Below are positions 1 through 6,609 of a stretch of 10,503 nucleotides of DNA, one piece after another. Made by a program: the position numbers and the translations under genes. A model generated the notes under the pieces. It had not been told where the DNA came from. It saw only the letters and a program-made list of their open reading frames with translations, and did no database searches. The stretch lies in contig NZ_JAUNHK010000090.1 of the NCBI RefSeq assembly GCF_030523985.1, positions 1-10,503 on the forward strand, given 5' to 3'. Origin of the DNA: Deinococcus sp. (GTDB lineage Bacteria > Deinococcota > Deinococci > Deinococcales > Deinococcaceae). Position 1 is the first letter of the stretch. Each line of letters opens with the position of its first letter.

Positions 1-30
1 TCACTGCGTTCTGCCCACGTCGGGGCATCG

Positions 31-76
31 GCAGAGAAGGAAAGAAGCCGGGGACGGGGCGAAAGCCAGTCGCCCC
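31..76 (-). terminator. Probable intrinsic terminator of the DUF4384/LGFP gene
   Basis: A perfect 7-bp stem (positions 56-62 with 70-76, loop 63-69) lies 14 nt past the stop codon of the minus-strand gene. Read on the minus strand, it is followed after a short GC-rich stretch by a pyrimidine-rich tract (31-47 as complement) containing several T runs. The spacing between stem and T-rich tract is looser than in a classic terminator, so the call is moderate. Confidence 0.5.
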
Positions 77-89
77 CAGCCGGGAAGGT

Positions 90-1316
90 TTACTTGCGGT
101 ACACCTTCGGCACGCCCCCGACGGTGCGGATGCTGCCGCCCTCAAAGTCGGCGGCCCAGGCTCCGGCATTCAGGTACTGGTCACGCACAGGGAAACCGAG
201 GAACGAACCGCTGCCGCCCAGCCCCTGATAGGTCTTGAGCACCGCGCCCTGAAGCCAGAAGGTGCCGTATTTCTCGGTGGAGTACAGAGCGCCGTTCTGG
301 AAAAACCCGTACAGACCGCTCGTGCCGAAGGTGTTGCGGGGAATCACTTTTTCGTCGCCAGCTGCCCAACCGAGTTTGCTGGGGGGACGGGTCGCCCCGT
401 TCTCGGCTTTCGCCAGCGCGAGGTAACGCTCCAGGATGGCCCCGTGAACCGCGTAGGAGCGGCTGCTGCCGTTGGCGTGGAGCAGAGCGGCGTTCCCGTA
501 GGCTCCGACTCCCGCGAACTTCTGCCACCAGCCGTCGCCCCAGGGGGTCGCGTAGGTGGTCGCCCGTCCCAAGCTGCCCTCGCCGCGCAGACGGGCGTAG
601 GCGTCGGCCATCGCGGCGTCGGTGGTGCCGTTCTGACGCTCACCGGGGGCGATGTCGGTCTGCGGGTTCTGGGGAGTCGGGGCAGGGGTGGCCGCCGCGC
701 CGACCCGGAACAGCGCGACATCGGTGACCCAGCTCTCGGCGGGCAGGGGACCAACGACGATGCTCAGCGCCTTGGCGAGGTTGTCCTGACCCTTGATGCC
801 CACCTGGGCAAAGCCCTGGTCGCCGCTGAACTTGGCGATGTCGTCGAGCGAAAGCGGCTTGGCACTGGCGAGGGCGAGCAGTTTGTCCTGCCCGTCGGGG
901 CCGCCGATATTCAGGCTGTACTTGGCCCCCTGCGCCGGGAACGTGCGGGTGACGTTCGCCTTCACGAAGTTGCTTTCTTCATAGTTGTTGGGAAAAAACA
1001 GGTCAATGGTGCCGTTGGCATTGACGTTGAAGAGGTAGACATAGGCGTCCTTGTTGGCCCGCAGGCCCACGCTGATTTGCTCGCCCTGGCGGTAAACCGG
1101 GTTGGCGTTGCCCGTCGCGTCCTTGTTGGTCCAGACCTCGACCTTCATCTCGGTCTGCACGGGGTTGACGATGATGCTCTGCGCCGAGATTTTGGCCGGG
1201 CTGGCCTGGGCGGCCCCGAGCGCGAGCGTCAGTCCGGTCAGGGCGAACAGCCCCAGGGGACGTGCTCCGAAACCGGCGCGTTCTGCTTTCGCTACCTGCT
1301 GTCTGTCTTTTTTCAT
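90..1316 (-). CDS. Secreted DUF4384-domain protein with C-terminal LGFP repeats
   Basis: The 408-aa protein has a Sec-type signal peptide: a basic N-terminus (MKKDRQQ), a hydrophobic stretch at about 20-36 and an AQA-like cleavage site near residue 38. Residues about 55-205 match the DUF4384 family (the VEVWTN, YRQGEQISVGLRANKDAYVYLF and IDLFFPN motifs), common in bacterial envelope and stress proteins. A Pro/Thr/Asn-rich linker (about 206-230) leads to a region at about 238-397 that resembles LGFP repeats: WWQKFAGVGAYGNA, SKLGWAAGDE, and the clearest unit LGFPVRDQ with a following FEGGSI at 373-396. LGFP repeats are found in cell-wall-associated or hydrolytic secreted proteins, so a role at the envelope surface is inferred; the substrate is unknown. 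The ATG is supported by a -10 box 6 nt upstream and the absence of a Shine-Dalgarno sequence. It diverges from the moaB-like gene and has its own terminator. Confidence 0.9.
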   Translation of the reverse strand: MKKDRQQVAKAERAGFGARPLGLFALTGLTLALGAAQASPAKISAQSIIVNPVQTEMKVEVWTNKDATGNANPVYRQGEQISVGLRANKDAYVYLFNVNANGTIDLFFPNNYEESNFVKANVTRTFPAQGAKYSLNIGGPDGQDKLLALASAKPLSLDDIAKFSGDQGFAQVGIKGQDNLAKALSIVVGPLPAESWVTDVALFRVGAAATPAPTPQNPQTDIAPGERQNGTTDAAMADAYARLRGEGSLGRATTYATPWGDGWWQKFAGVGAYGNAALLHANGSSRSYAVHGAILERYLALAKAENGATRPPSKLGWAAGDEKVIPRNTFGTSGLYGFFQNGALYSTEKYGTFWLQGAVLKTYQGLGGSGSFLGFPVRDQYLNAGAWAADFEGGSIRTVGGVPKVYRK

Positions 1317-1322
1317 GGGCGC

Positions 1323-1328
1323 AGGCTA
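1323..1328 (-). promoter_or_regulatory. -10 box of the DUF4384/LGFP gene (leaderless)
   Basis: Minus-strand TAGCCT ends 6 nt before the ATG. No convincing -35 hexamer is seen at 16-18 nt. This spacing puts the transcription start at or within a base or two of the start codon. Confidence 0.6.
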
Positions 1329-1370
1329 ATGATTTCAACTGACGCGATACTGAAAATTGCCCTGCACTTT

Positions 1371-1383
1371 CCTTCTATGAAGG
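1371..1383. repeat. Short inverted repeat in a divergent promoter region
   Basis: CCTTC-TAT-GAAGG is a perfect 5-bp inverted repeat with a 3-nt spacer, and two further A/T pairs lie beyond one mismatch. It sits about 45-55 bp upstream of the minus-strand gene's -10 box, in the AT-richest part of the window. It could be an operator for either divergent gene; a chance repeat of this size is also possible. Confidence 0.3.
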
Positions 1384-1434
1384 CAAATTTACATCATGAG
1401 CCTTTTCTTCTCTTTGCACTGAGAAAGGTGAGGG

Positions 1435-1455
1435 GGTAGCCTTCGGGGGGCTACC
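1435..1455. repeat. 7-bp inverted repeat upstream of the moaB-like promoter
   Basis: GGTAGCC (1435-1441) and GGCTACC (1449-1455) are perfect inverted copies separated by 7 nt. There is no T tract after them on either strand, so this is not a normal terminator. It lies directly upstream of the proposed -10 box at 1475, roughly over the -35 region, where a regulator could bind. Confidence 0.35.
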
Positions 1456-1474
1456 GACACAACGTAACAGCGCG

Positions 1475-1480
1475 TATCGT
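1475..1480 (+). promoter_or_regulatory. -10 box deciding the moaB-like start (leaderless)
   Basis: TATCGT ends 7 nt before the ATG at 1488, matching the spacing at other genes in the window. It overlaps the alternative GTG at 1479, which would then not be transcribed. This favours the ATG as the true start. Confidence 0.6.
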
Positions 1481-1487
1481 GAAGCCT

Positions 1488-2363
1488 ATGGCCGACCCTG
1501 TTTCTCCTTCGCCCGCCGGGAGTGCCCAGCAGCACCGTGACGCGGCCCCCCGCACCATCCGCGCCGCCGTGGTGACCATCAGCGACACCCGCACCCCCGA
1601 AACGGACGAGAGCGGCAATTATCTCTGTGAGCGGCTGACCGCGGGCGGGCACCGGGTCGTCGAACGGGTCATCGTGCCGGACGACGCGGTTCAAATCCGC
1701 ACGGCGGTGGTGCGGCTCATGCGCGTGTCTCAGGTCGTGCTCACCACCGGGGGAACTGGCATCACCGGGCGTGACGTGACCGTGCCCGTCATCGAATCGC
1801 TGCTCACCAAGCCCATTCCCGGCTTCGGGGAATTGTTCCGCACCCTCTCCTACGGTCAGGTACGCGGAGCCGCCATGTTGTCGCGGGCAGTCGGCGGCGT
1901 GGGGCGCGGCGCACTCGTCTTCGCCATGCCCGGCAGCATCAACGCGGTCAAGACGGGCTGGGAAGGCATTCTGGAGCAGGAACTCGGGCACCTCGTCTAC
2001 GAGCTGACGCGGCAAGGCCAACTCAACGCCCACGGGCAACTCGTCCAGAAAGAAGACCTGTTCACCGACCTGCCCGAGCCGCTGCCCTCGTTCTCCGAAT
2101 CGCCCGCACCTGCGGCAGTTGCCAGCACCCCGGTTCCTGCCACCTGGGGCGGCGAATTCAAGGGTGTGGACTGGCGCGCACCCGCCCCCCAGCCCCAGGC
2201 TGTGGCTCCGTCGGCACAGGGTGCGTCGGCCCCCGCTCCGAGTGAAATTCCCGAACCAGCCCCCATCAAACTGGGTCGCCACAGCCAGCACGCCACGACC
2301 TACGAGCGCACGCCGCTGGTGCGCCCCAGCGACGCGCAACTGGGCCGTCCCGAAGACCGCTGA
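1488..2363 (+). CDS. moaB: MoaB/MogA-type molybdopterin biosynthesis protein with long C-terminal tail
   Basis: The protein is 291 aa from the ATG at 1488; an in-frame GTG at 1479 would add three residues. Residues about 24-176 form a MoaB/MogA fold (MoCF_biosynth). Visible family motifs are AAVVTISDTR, the TTGGTG pterin-binding loop at about 86-91 followed by GITGRDVT, SYGQVRGAAMLSRAVGG and the MPGS loop at 147-150. Family members bind molybdopterin and, in the MogA type, adenylylate it before molybdenum insertion; MoaB paralogues are less well defined, so the exact step is inferred. E. coli MoaB is about 170 residues, whereas this one carries about 115 extra, Pro/Ala/Ser-rich and probably disordered residues. 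No other molybdenum-cofactor gene is next to it. The next gene starts 74 bp downstream with its own -10 box. Confidence 0.9.
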   Translation: MADPVSPSPAGSAQQHRDAAPRTIRAAVVTISDTRTPETDESGNYLCERLTAGGHRVVERVIVPDDAVQIRTAVVRLMRVSQVVLTTGGTGITGRDVTVPVIESLLTKPIPGFGELFRTLSYGQVRGAAMLSRAVGGVGRGALVFAMPGSINAVKTGWEGILEQELGHLVYELTRQGQLNAHGQLVQKEDLFTDLPEPLPSFSESPAPAAVASTPVPATWGGEFKGVDWRAPAPQPQAVAPSAQGASAPAPSEIPEPAPIKLGRHSQHATTYERTPLVRPSDAQLGRPEDR

Positions 2364-2424
2364 GCCCCTAGGCCGCGCCCCGTCAATGCCGCGCAGAATG
2401 CAGACCGCCCACACCCACCTGCGC

Positions 2425-2430
2425 TAACGT
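2425..2430 (+). promoter_or_regulatory. -10 box of the membrane-protein gene (leaderless)
   Basis: TAACGT ends 7 nt before the ATG at 2438. No Shine-Dalgarno sequence fits before the start and no clear -35 hexamer is seen. Confidence 0.55.
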
Positions 2431-2437
2431 CAGGAAC

Positions 2438-3256
2438 ATGACGGCTGGACTTCTTCCCCCGCTGCTGCTGTGGCCCACGGGTCTTCCCGAAGTCAGCCTG
2501 CTCTACGCGCTGACATTGGCCCTGCTGGCGGCCTTCTGGCTGGGCCGAGTAGCCCGCGAAGCCCGGCGCGGACGGATACCGCGTGTCGGCTGGTGGTTCG
2601 TGCCGGGACTGCTGACCCTGCTGCTGGCCCGCGTGGGCGACCTTCCGGCGCTGTTCGGCATCGGGGCCGGTCTGCTGCTGCTGGCCGAATACTGGCCCGC
2701 TGCCTATGGGCGTCCCCGGCGGCGTCCCCGCCTGGCCTGGCCGCTGTTTGGACTGCTGCTGGCCCTCGGCCTCCTGACCAGTAGCCTGCTGGCAGGGCAG
2801 GCGAATCTGCCGACCGTGCTCGTCACGCTGCTGTCGCTCCTTGCAGGTCTGGCCGGACTGCTGGCCGCCGCGCTCTACCCCACTCCGGCCCGGCGTGAAA
2901 AGGCCCAGGGCTTTGCGCTGCGCTGGCAACAGCCCCAATTGCCCGAGTGGCCCGAATTCAGCGTGACCCTCACCGGGCAGGGCGCACGACTGACGAACAC
3001 GTCGCCTCAGCCGCTGAAAGTGGTGGGCTGGTCGCCCCGCAGCGTCAACGCTTGGTTGCCCCCGCGCAACGAGGAAGGCCGCTTGCTCGACCTCCTCGGC
3101 AGCGGGCAGAGTGCCTTCCTCCCCCTGTCCGAGCGGGAGACGGGGGTGCGGGTCTGGTACGTCACCCCCCAGAAGCCCGAGCAGACCCGCCTGTTTCGCG
3201 CCGACTGGGTGCCCAGCACCCCGCAGACGGCAACTCCGGCGCACCTGCTCAACTGA
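2438..3256 (+). CDS. Multi-pass membrane protein of unknown function
   Basis: I do not recognise this 272-aa protein. The N-terminal half is very Leu-rich with about four or five predicted membrane segments (roughly residues 20-36, 51-64, 69-85, 100-119 and 124-146). These are separated by Arg-rich loops (residues 37-49 and 91-98) that suggest cytoplasmic exposure by the positive-inside rule. Residues about 157-257 form a soluble domain with alternating hydrophobic residues (FSVTLTGQGARLTN, LKVVGWSP, GVRVWYVTP, RLFRADWV), consistent with a small beta-sandwich. I see no catalytic motif. The coding character is clear: high GC at third positions over the whole length and a clean start with a -10 box. 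It converges on the tetR gene with 72 bp between the two stops. Confidence 0.8.
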   Translation: MTAGLLPPLLLWPTGLPEVSLLYALTLALLAAFWLGRVAREARRGRIPRVGWWFVPGLLTLLLARVGDLPALFGIGAGLLLLAEYWPAAYGRPRRRPRLAWPLFGLLLALGLLTSSLLAGQANLPTVLVTLLSLLAGLAGLLAAALYPTPARREKAQGFALRWQQPQLPEWPEFSVTLTGQGARLTNTSPQPLKVVGWSPRSVNAWLPPRNEEGRLLDLLGSGQSAFLPLSERETGVRVWYVTPQKPEQTRLFRADWVPSTPQTATPAHLLN

Positions 3257-3273
3257 GCTTTCCGGAAAAGCTC
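3255..3273. terminator. Possible bidirectional terminator between convergent genes
   Basis: GAGCTTT (3255-3261) pairs perfectly with AAAGCTC (3267-3273) around a CCGGA loop, beginning inside the stop codon of the membrane-protein gene. It lies between two convergent genes. Neither side has a proper T tract after the stem, so it may stop transcription weakly or merely protect the 3' end. Confidence 0.35.
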
Positions 3274-3328
3274 CGAAGCCGGGAACACTTTCCTTGCAGC
3301 TGGAGCTTTTGCCCTTCGTAGCCCTCCT

Positions 3329-3940
<612 letters not shown>

Positions 3941-3949
3941 GACCGGGCC

Positions 3950-3978
3950 ATGCTACGGCAGCCGAGTTCAAAATTGAA
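3950..3978 (-). promoter_or_regulatory. tetR promoter (-35 and -10)
   Basis: On the minus strand, TTCAAT (3973-3978) is followed after 17 nt by TAGCAT (3950-3955), which ends 9 nt before the tetR ATG. The -10 matches TANNAT; the -35 is a 3/6 match to consensus. The transcript would be leaderless or have a leader of only a few bases. Confidence 0.5.
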
Positions 3979-3979
3979 C
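3966..3979. promoter_or_regulatory. Candidate TetR operator
   Basis: GTTCAA-AA-TTGAAC is a perfect 6-bp inverted repeat with a 2-nt centre. It covers the proposed -35 hexamer of the tetR promoter, so binding would block RNA polymerase. TetR proteins usually bind such short symmetric sites and often repress themselves. No copy is evident before the hydrolase start. Confidence 0.5.
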
Positions 3980-3989
3980 CGTGCTCAAC

Positions 3990-4005
3990 GGGGGCAGCCT
4001 CCCCC
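3990..4005 (-). terminator. Weak hairpin after the hydrolase gene
   Basis: GGGGG (3990-3994) and CCCCC (4001-4005) flank a 6-nt loop, 5 nt past the hydrolase stop codon. There is no T tract behind it on the minus strand, so readthrough into tetR is possible. Confidence 0.25.
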
Positions 4006-4010
4006 AGGGG

Positions 4011-4829
4011 TCAGGGCAGCGGGTCCAGGAAGGCCGTCACCTCCTCCTCAACGCGCTCGCGGGCCTCGCGGTGGGGCGTGTGACCGCAGTGTGGCAACAG
4101 CAGCGCCCGCGCCGGACCCGAAGCGCCGCCGACCGTGCGGTACACCTGTTCGAGTGTGCCGAATTCGTCGTCCTCGCCCTGAATGACCAGCAGCGGGCAG
4201 CGAATCTGCGGCATCAGGTGTTCGACGCTCCAGTCGCGGAACCACTCTGCCGTCCAAGTGTTCGTCCAGGCGCGGAAAAGCGCGTCCACCTTGTCGCCGT
4301 GATACTTGACCAAGCGCTGCGCGATGTCCGTCGTGCGGTAGTCACGGATGGCCTGCTCGACCCCGGCGCGAGTCCTGTCCTCGTTGAAGATGTGGGCCCC
4401 CTCGGTCACGACGCCCACCACCTGCTCCGGCAAAGTGGCCGCCGCCAGCAGCGCGATGGAGCCGCCGTCGCTGTGACCGAACAGCACGGCCCGCTCTACG
4501 CCGCAGGCCGCCAGCACCGCAGGCAACACGTCCCGCGCCTCGTGCAGCAGGTAATCGCGCTCTCTGGGACGGTCGAAAGGGCCGGAGCCGCCATGTCCCA
4601 GACGCTCGTAGATCAGCGCGTCGCGTCCGCTGCGCTCAGCCAACTTCTGCGGAAAGTCGCGCCAGGTGGCGATACACCCCAGCGAGTCGTGCAGGAACAC
4701 CAGGGGAGCACGCCCGGTCGAGGCGGCCTGTCGCCAGTGCCGCACGGCAATTCGGCGGCCCCGAAGGTCGAGCACCTCGTCGGTGGAGTGCAGCGCAGCA
4801 AGGCCGCCAGTCTGGGTCGGGCTGGACAT
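4011..4829 (-). CDS. Alpha/beta-hydrolase
   Basis: The 272-aa protein is a cytosolic-type alpha/beta-hydrolase fold enzyme with no signal peptide. The nucleophile elbow GHSDGG places the catalytic Ser at 120. The oxyanion region is FLHDSLG (45-51). The likely acid is Asp221 in QGEDDEFG and the His is His250 in CGHTPH. ERLGHGGSG (75-83) is the usual loop after strand 4. This is the MhpC/epoxide-hydrolase-like superfamily, which covers esterases, lactonases, C-C hydrolases and haloperoxidases; the sequence alone does not choose among them. A TATCCT -10 box ends 6 nt before the ATG. The tetR gene follows 70 bp downstream on the same strand, so the hydrolase may act on, or be induced by, the TetR ligand. 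Confidence 0.9.
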   Translation of the reverse strand: MSSPTQTGGLAALHSTDEVLDLRGRRIAVRHWRQAASTGRAPLVFLHDSLGCIATWRDFPQKLAERSGRDALIYERLGHGGSGPFDRPRERDYLLHEARDVLPAVLAACGVERAVLFGHSDGGSIALLAAATLPEQVVGVVTEGAHIFNEDRTRAGVEQAIRDYRTTDIAQRLVKYHGDKVDALFRAWTNTWTAEWFRDWSVEHLMPQIRCPLLVIQGEDDEFGTLEQVYRTVGGASGPARALLLPHCGHTPHREARERVEEEVTAFLDPLP

Positions 4830-4835
4830 GAGGGC

Positions 4836-4841
4836 AGGATA
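4836..4841 (-). promoter_or_regulatory. -10 box of the hydrolase gene (leaderless)
   Basis: Minus-strand TATCCT ends 6 nt before the ATG. No matching -35 hexamer is evident. Confidence 0.6.
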
Positions 4842-4891
4842 GCGGCTGGTACAGACCGCCCCATCCGCTCACCAATGGCTCCCTCCGATGT

Positions 4892-5326
4892 TTACCGGAC
4901 GCGCACGCTGCCGTCGCGCAGCAGGTAGGGGCGGCCCTGAAGGTCGCGCAGGCCGACCACCACCTGCACCCCCGCTCCGCGCTGAAGGCCCCGTGCTGGC
5001 CCGCTCAGGGTCGTCAGGCCACACTGCTGACCGCAGCTTCGCAGACGCGACCCCACCGCGCTGCGCCAGACGCCCTCCCGCGTGACGACGTACAGGTCGG
5101 TCACGGTCAGCGGGGGCAGGGTGGCCCCGGTCACGCCACCCGACTGCACCGTCAGATGCACCCTGAACACGTCACCGCTCACGGTCGGAGCGGCCTGGGC
5201 CGTCACCGAGCGCCCCCCCAGATTGAGACTGGTGGGCGCACCGAGCAGCTGCCCGGTGGACGGGGTGCCCACAGAACCGCACCCCACCAGCAGACCCGCG
5301 ACCAGCCCCAGAAACAGCCGTTTCAT
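4892..5326 (-). CDS. Small lipoprotein of unknown function
   Basis: The 144-aa protein begins with a lipoprotein signal: MKR, a hydrophobic core LFLGLVAGLLVG, and a lipobox ending at Cys16, so it should be lipidated and envelope-anchored after signal peptidase II cleavage. The mature part is beta-rich, with two further cysteines at 98 and 102 (SCGQQC) that could form a small disulfide loop or bind a metal. I do not recognise a family. A strong TATACT -10 box lies 6 nt before the ATG. It is followed 62 bp downstream by the hydrolase gene, which has its own -10. Confidence 0.78.
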   Translation of the reverse strand: MKRLFLGLVAGLLVGCGSVGTPSTGQLLGAPTSLNLGGRSVTAQAAPTVSGDVFRVHLTVQSGGVTGATLPPLTVTDLYVVTREGVWRSAVGSRLRSCGQQCGLTTLSGPARGLQRGAGVQVVVGLRDLQGRPYLLRDGSVRVR

Positions 5327-5332
5327 GAACTC

Positions 5333-5338
5333 AGTATA
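5333..5338 (-). promoter_or_regulatory. -10 box of the lipoprotein gene (leaderless)
   Basis: Minus-strand TATACT, the closest match to TATAAT in the window, ends 6 nt before the ATG. The sequence further upstream is the GC-rich hairpin at 5341-5362, so no -35 is visible. Confidence 0.65.
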
Positions 5339-5340
5339 GG

Positions 5341-5362
5341 GGGCAGGCTTCGCCCCCTGCCC
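5341..5362 (-). repeat. GC-rich inverted repeat between two minus-strand genes
   Basis: GGGCAGG (5341-5347) pairs with CCTGCCC (5356-5362), starting immediately after the stop codon of the upstream amidohydrolase-like gene. An alternative stem pairs GGGGGC (5339-5344) with GCCCCC (5352-5357). There is no T tract. It could end the upstream transcript or occupy the -35 region of the next promoter as a regulatory site. Confidence 0.35.
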
Positions 5363-6169
5363 TTACCCGTTCACCAGATTCAGCGCCCGGTCGGCAAAGT
5401 CGGCGAAACAGCCGTGCAGCGCCCGCAGGGCTCCTTCACGCGGCACGCCCAGTTCGGCGTAGTAGAGCGCCACGTTGATTTCCAGACCGAAAGCCGGAAT
5501 CCCTGTGCGGGCATGGTGCGCGGCGCTGAGGGTGTCCGTCGTCCAGGGGTCGCCCACCGCCACGCGGGTATACGGACCAGTCAGCACGGGCGCAAAGGCG
5601 GCGGCGCAGGCGGCTTGCAGAGCGTCCCAGTGTTCACGCGGGAAGGTGGGGGCGGCGCTCGTGCCCAGCATCAGCGTCAGCGCAGGGCGGGGAGCCCCCC
5701 GGTCGGGGCCGAGCGCGGGGCCGAATTCCGCCATAGAGTGCCCCACAATCATCAGGCTTGCGCCGTCCAGTTCGGCCCGCACCTGGGCGTCGAAGCTGTC
5801 CCAGATGCGCCGCAGCCGCGCTTCACGGGCCTGGGGCGTCAGGGTGAAGCCCGCCGGGTACAGCGGCTCACGGGCAAAGTCCATCATCTTGATGACGCCG
5901 TTGTCCTCACTGTCACCACGCTCGCGGTTGAGGTCGGCGGCGAAACGGCTCCAGGGCGCTTGCAGATAGCGTGCGCCGGGGACGGCATAAATCAGGTCGG
6001 TGAAGCCGTCGCCCTCCACGAACACCCGCCGCAAAAAGGCTTCGCGCCGCGCCGTGTCGAAGGCGTCGTCGCCGAGCATGTCCAGCAGCACGTCGGCGGG
6101 CAGTTGGCCGGAAGGGTGGGGCGTCAGAATCAGGAGACGGTCACGCGAGGCGGGCAGGGCAGCAGACAT
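5363..6169 (-). CDS. N-formylglutamate amidohydrolase-like protein
   Basis: The 268-aa protein has the order of motifs of the FGase family (PF05013): LTPHPSGQLPADVL (15-28), RFAADLNR (75-82), a GHSM motif at 143-146, and IPAFGLEINVALYYAEL (224-240). Characterised members are metal-dependent hydrolases that remove formate from N-formyl-L-glutamate at the end of one histidine-degradation route (HutG). In members I know, the third motif is usually Asp-x-His-Ser; here the aligned residue is Val142, so the metal site may differ. No other hut gene is in the window, so a different N-acyl or N-formyl amino-acid substrate is possible. The start lies 8 nt past the upstream lipoprotein stop, with a TAGCCT -10 in the junction. 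Confidence 0.75.
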   Translation of the reverse strand: MSAALPASRDRLLILTPHPSGQLPADVLLDMLGDDAFDTARREAFLRRVFVEGDGFTDLIYAVPGARYLQAPWSRFAADLNRERGDSEDNGVIKMMDFAREPLYPAGFTLTPQAREARLRRIWDSFDAQVRAELDGASLMIVGHSMAEFGPALGPDRGAPRPALTLMLGTSAAPTFPREHWDALQAACAAAFAPVLTGPYTRVAVGDPWTTDTLSAAHHARTGIPAFGLEINVALYYAELGVPREGALRALHGCFADFADRALNLVNG

Positions 6170-6174
6170 GGCTC

Positions 6175-6180
6175 AGGCTA
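6175..6180 (-). promoter_or_regulatory. Internal -10 box before the amidohydrolase gene
   Basis: Minus-strand TAGCCT ends 5 nt before the ATG. Its first three bases are the TAG stop codon of the upstream lipoprotein gene. Transcription could start here, or the gene could be read as part of the upstream transcript. Confidence 0.4.
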
Positions 6181-6609
6181 GCGCAGGCGGCGCAGTTCCA
6201 GCGGGTAGGCCACGCCGTTGACCCGCAGCGCACCGCTGAACGTCTCCCCCACCACGCGGCCCGAGAGCAGTGCGTCGGCCTTGAGCGCCACCCCGCTGAC
6301 GCCCACGCCGAACGCACTCGCGCCCAGCTTGGCTCCGCCGCCCGCGCTGAGGTAGGCGGTGAGTTCCGCGCCCCCTGAGGTCGGCAGCAGTGACCCCGTC
6401 GCCAGGAAACGGTCCCCCGTCTTCTGGTTTTCCAGCGTGCCGCTGAGTTGGTGGCTCTTAGGCTCCACGCTGAAGGTCAGGCGGTACTTCTGCTGTTGCA
6501 GGAGCACGCGGCCCTCGCCTTCCCAGACCTGCACGGGATTCTGCGTGACCTGCGGCGCACAGGCGCTGAGGGTGGCGAGCAGCAGGCCCGCCCCGAGCAG
6601 CCTGTTCAC
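6178..6609 (-). CDS. Small lipoprotein, translationally coupled to the nitroreductase
   Basis: I place the start at the GTG at 6609, giving 143 aa, because it forms a GTGA overlap with the TGA stop of the nitroreductase and puts the signal peptide directly at the N-terminus (VNRLLGAGLLLATLSAC). A longer frame from TTG at 6624 only adds a Gly-rich stub. The lipobox LSAC places lipidation at Cys17. The mature protein (about 18-143) is beta-rich and Gly/Leu/Ser-rich, with SGTLENQKTGDRFLATGSL and GETFSGALRVNGVAYPLEL resembling repeating strands of a small barrel or sandwich. No family is recognised. A purine-rich GGGCGGGGGGCGA precedes the GTG, but coupling through the overlap is the likelier route to translation. 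Confidence 0.75.
   Translation of the reverse strand: MNRLLGAGLLLATLSACAPQVTQNPVQVWEGEGRVLLQQQKYRLTFSVEPKSHQLSGTLENQKTGDRFLATGSLLPTSGGAELTAYLSAGGGAKLGASAFGVGVSGVALKADALLSGRVVGETFSGALRVNGVAYPLELRRLR

Noticed and set aside
1..30. A TGA on the minus strand at 1-3 as the end of a further gene.
   Set aside because: Only about 30 bases remain after the terminator of the first gene; nothing supports a coding frame.
444..1439. A 331-codon plus-strand frame opposite the DUF4384/LGFP gene.
   Set aside because: Its translation is low-complexity Gly/Val/Arg without motifs, while the other strand has a signal peptide and recognisable domains.
1435..1455. The 7-bp inverted repeat as an intrinsic terminator.
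   Set aside because: No T tract follows it on either strand and both neighbouring genes point away from it.
1479..1487. GTG at 1479 as the start of the moaB-like gene.
   Set aside because: It overlaps the proposed -10 hexamer TATCGT; the ATG at 1488 has the spacing seen at the other genes.
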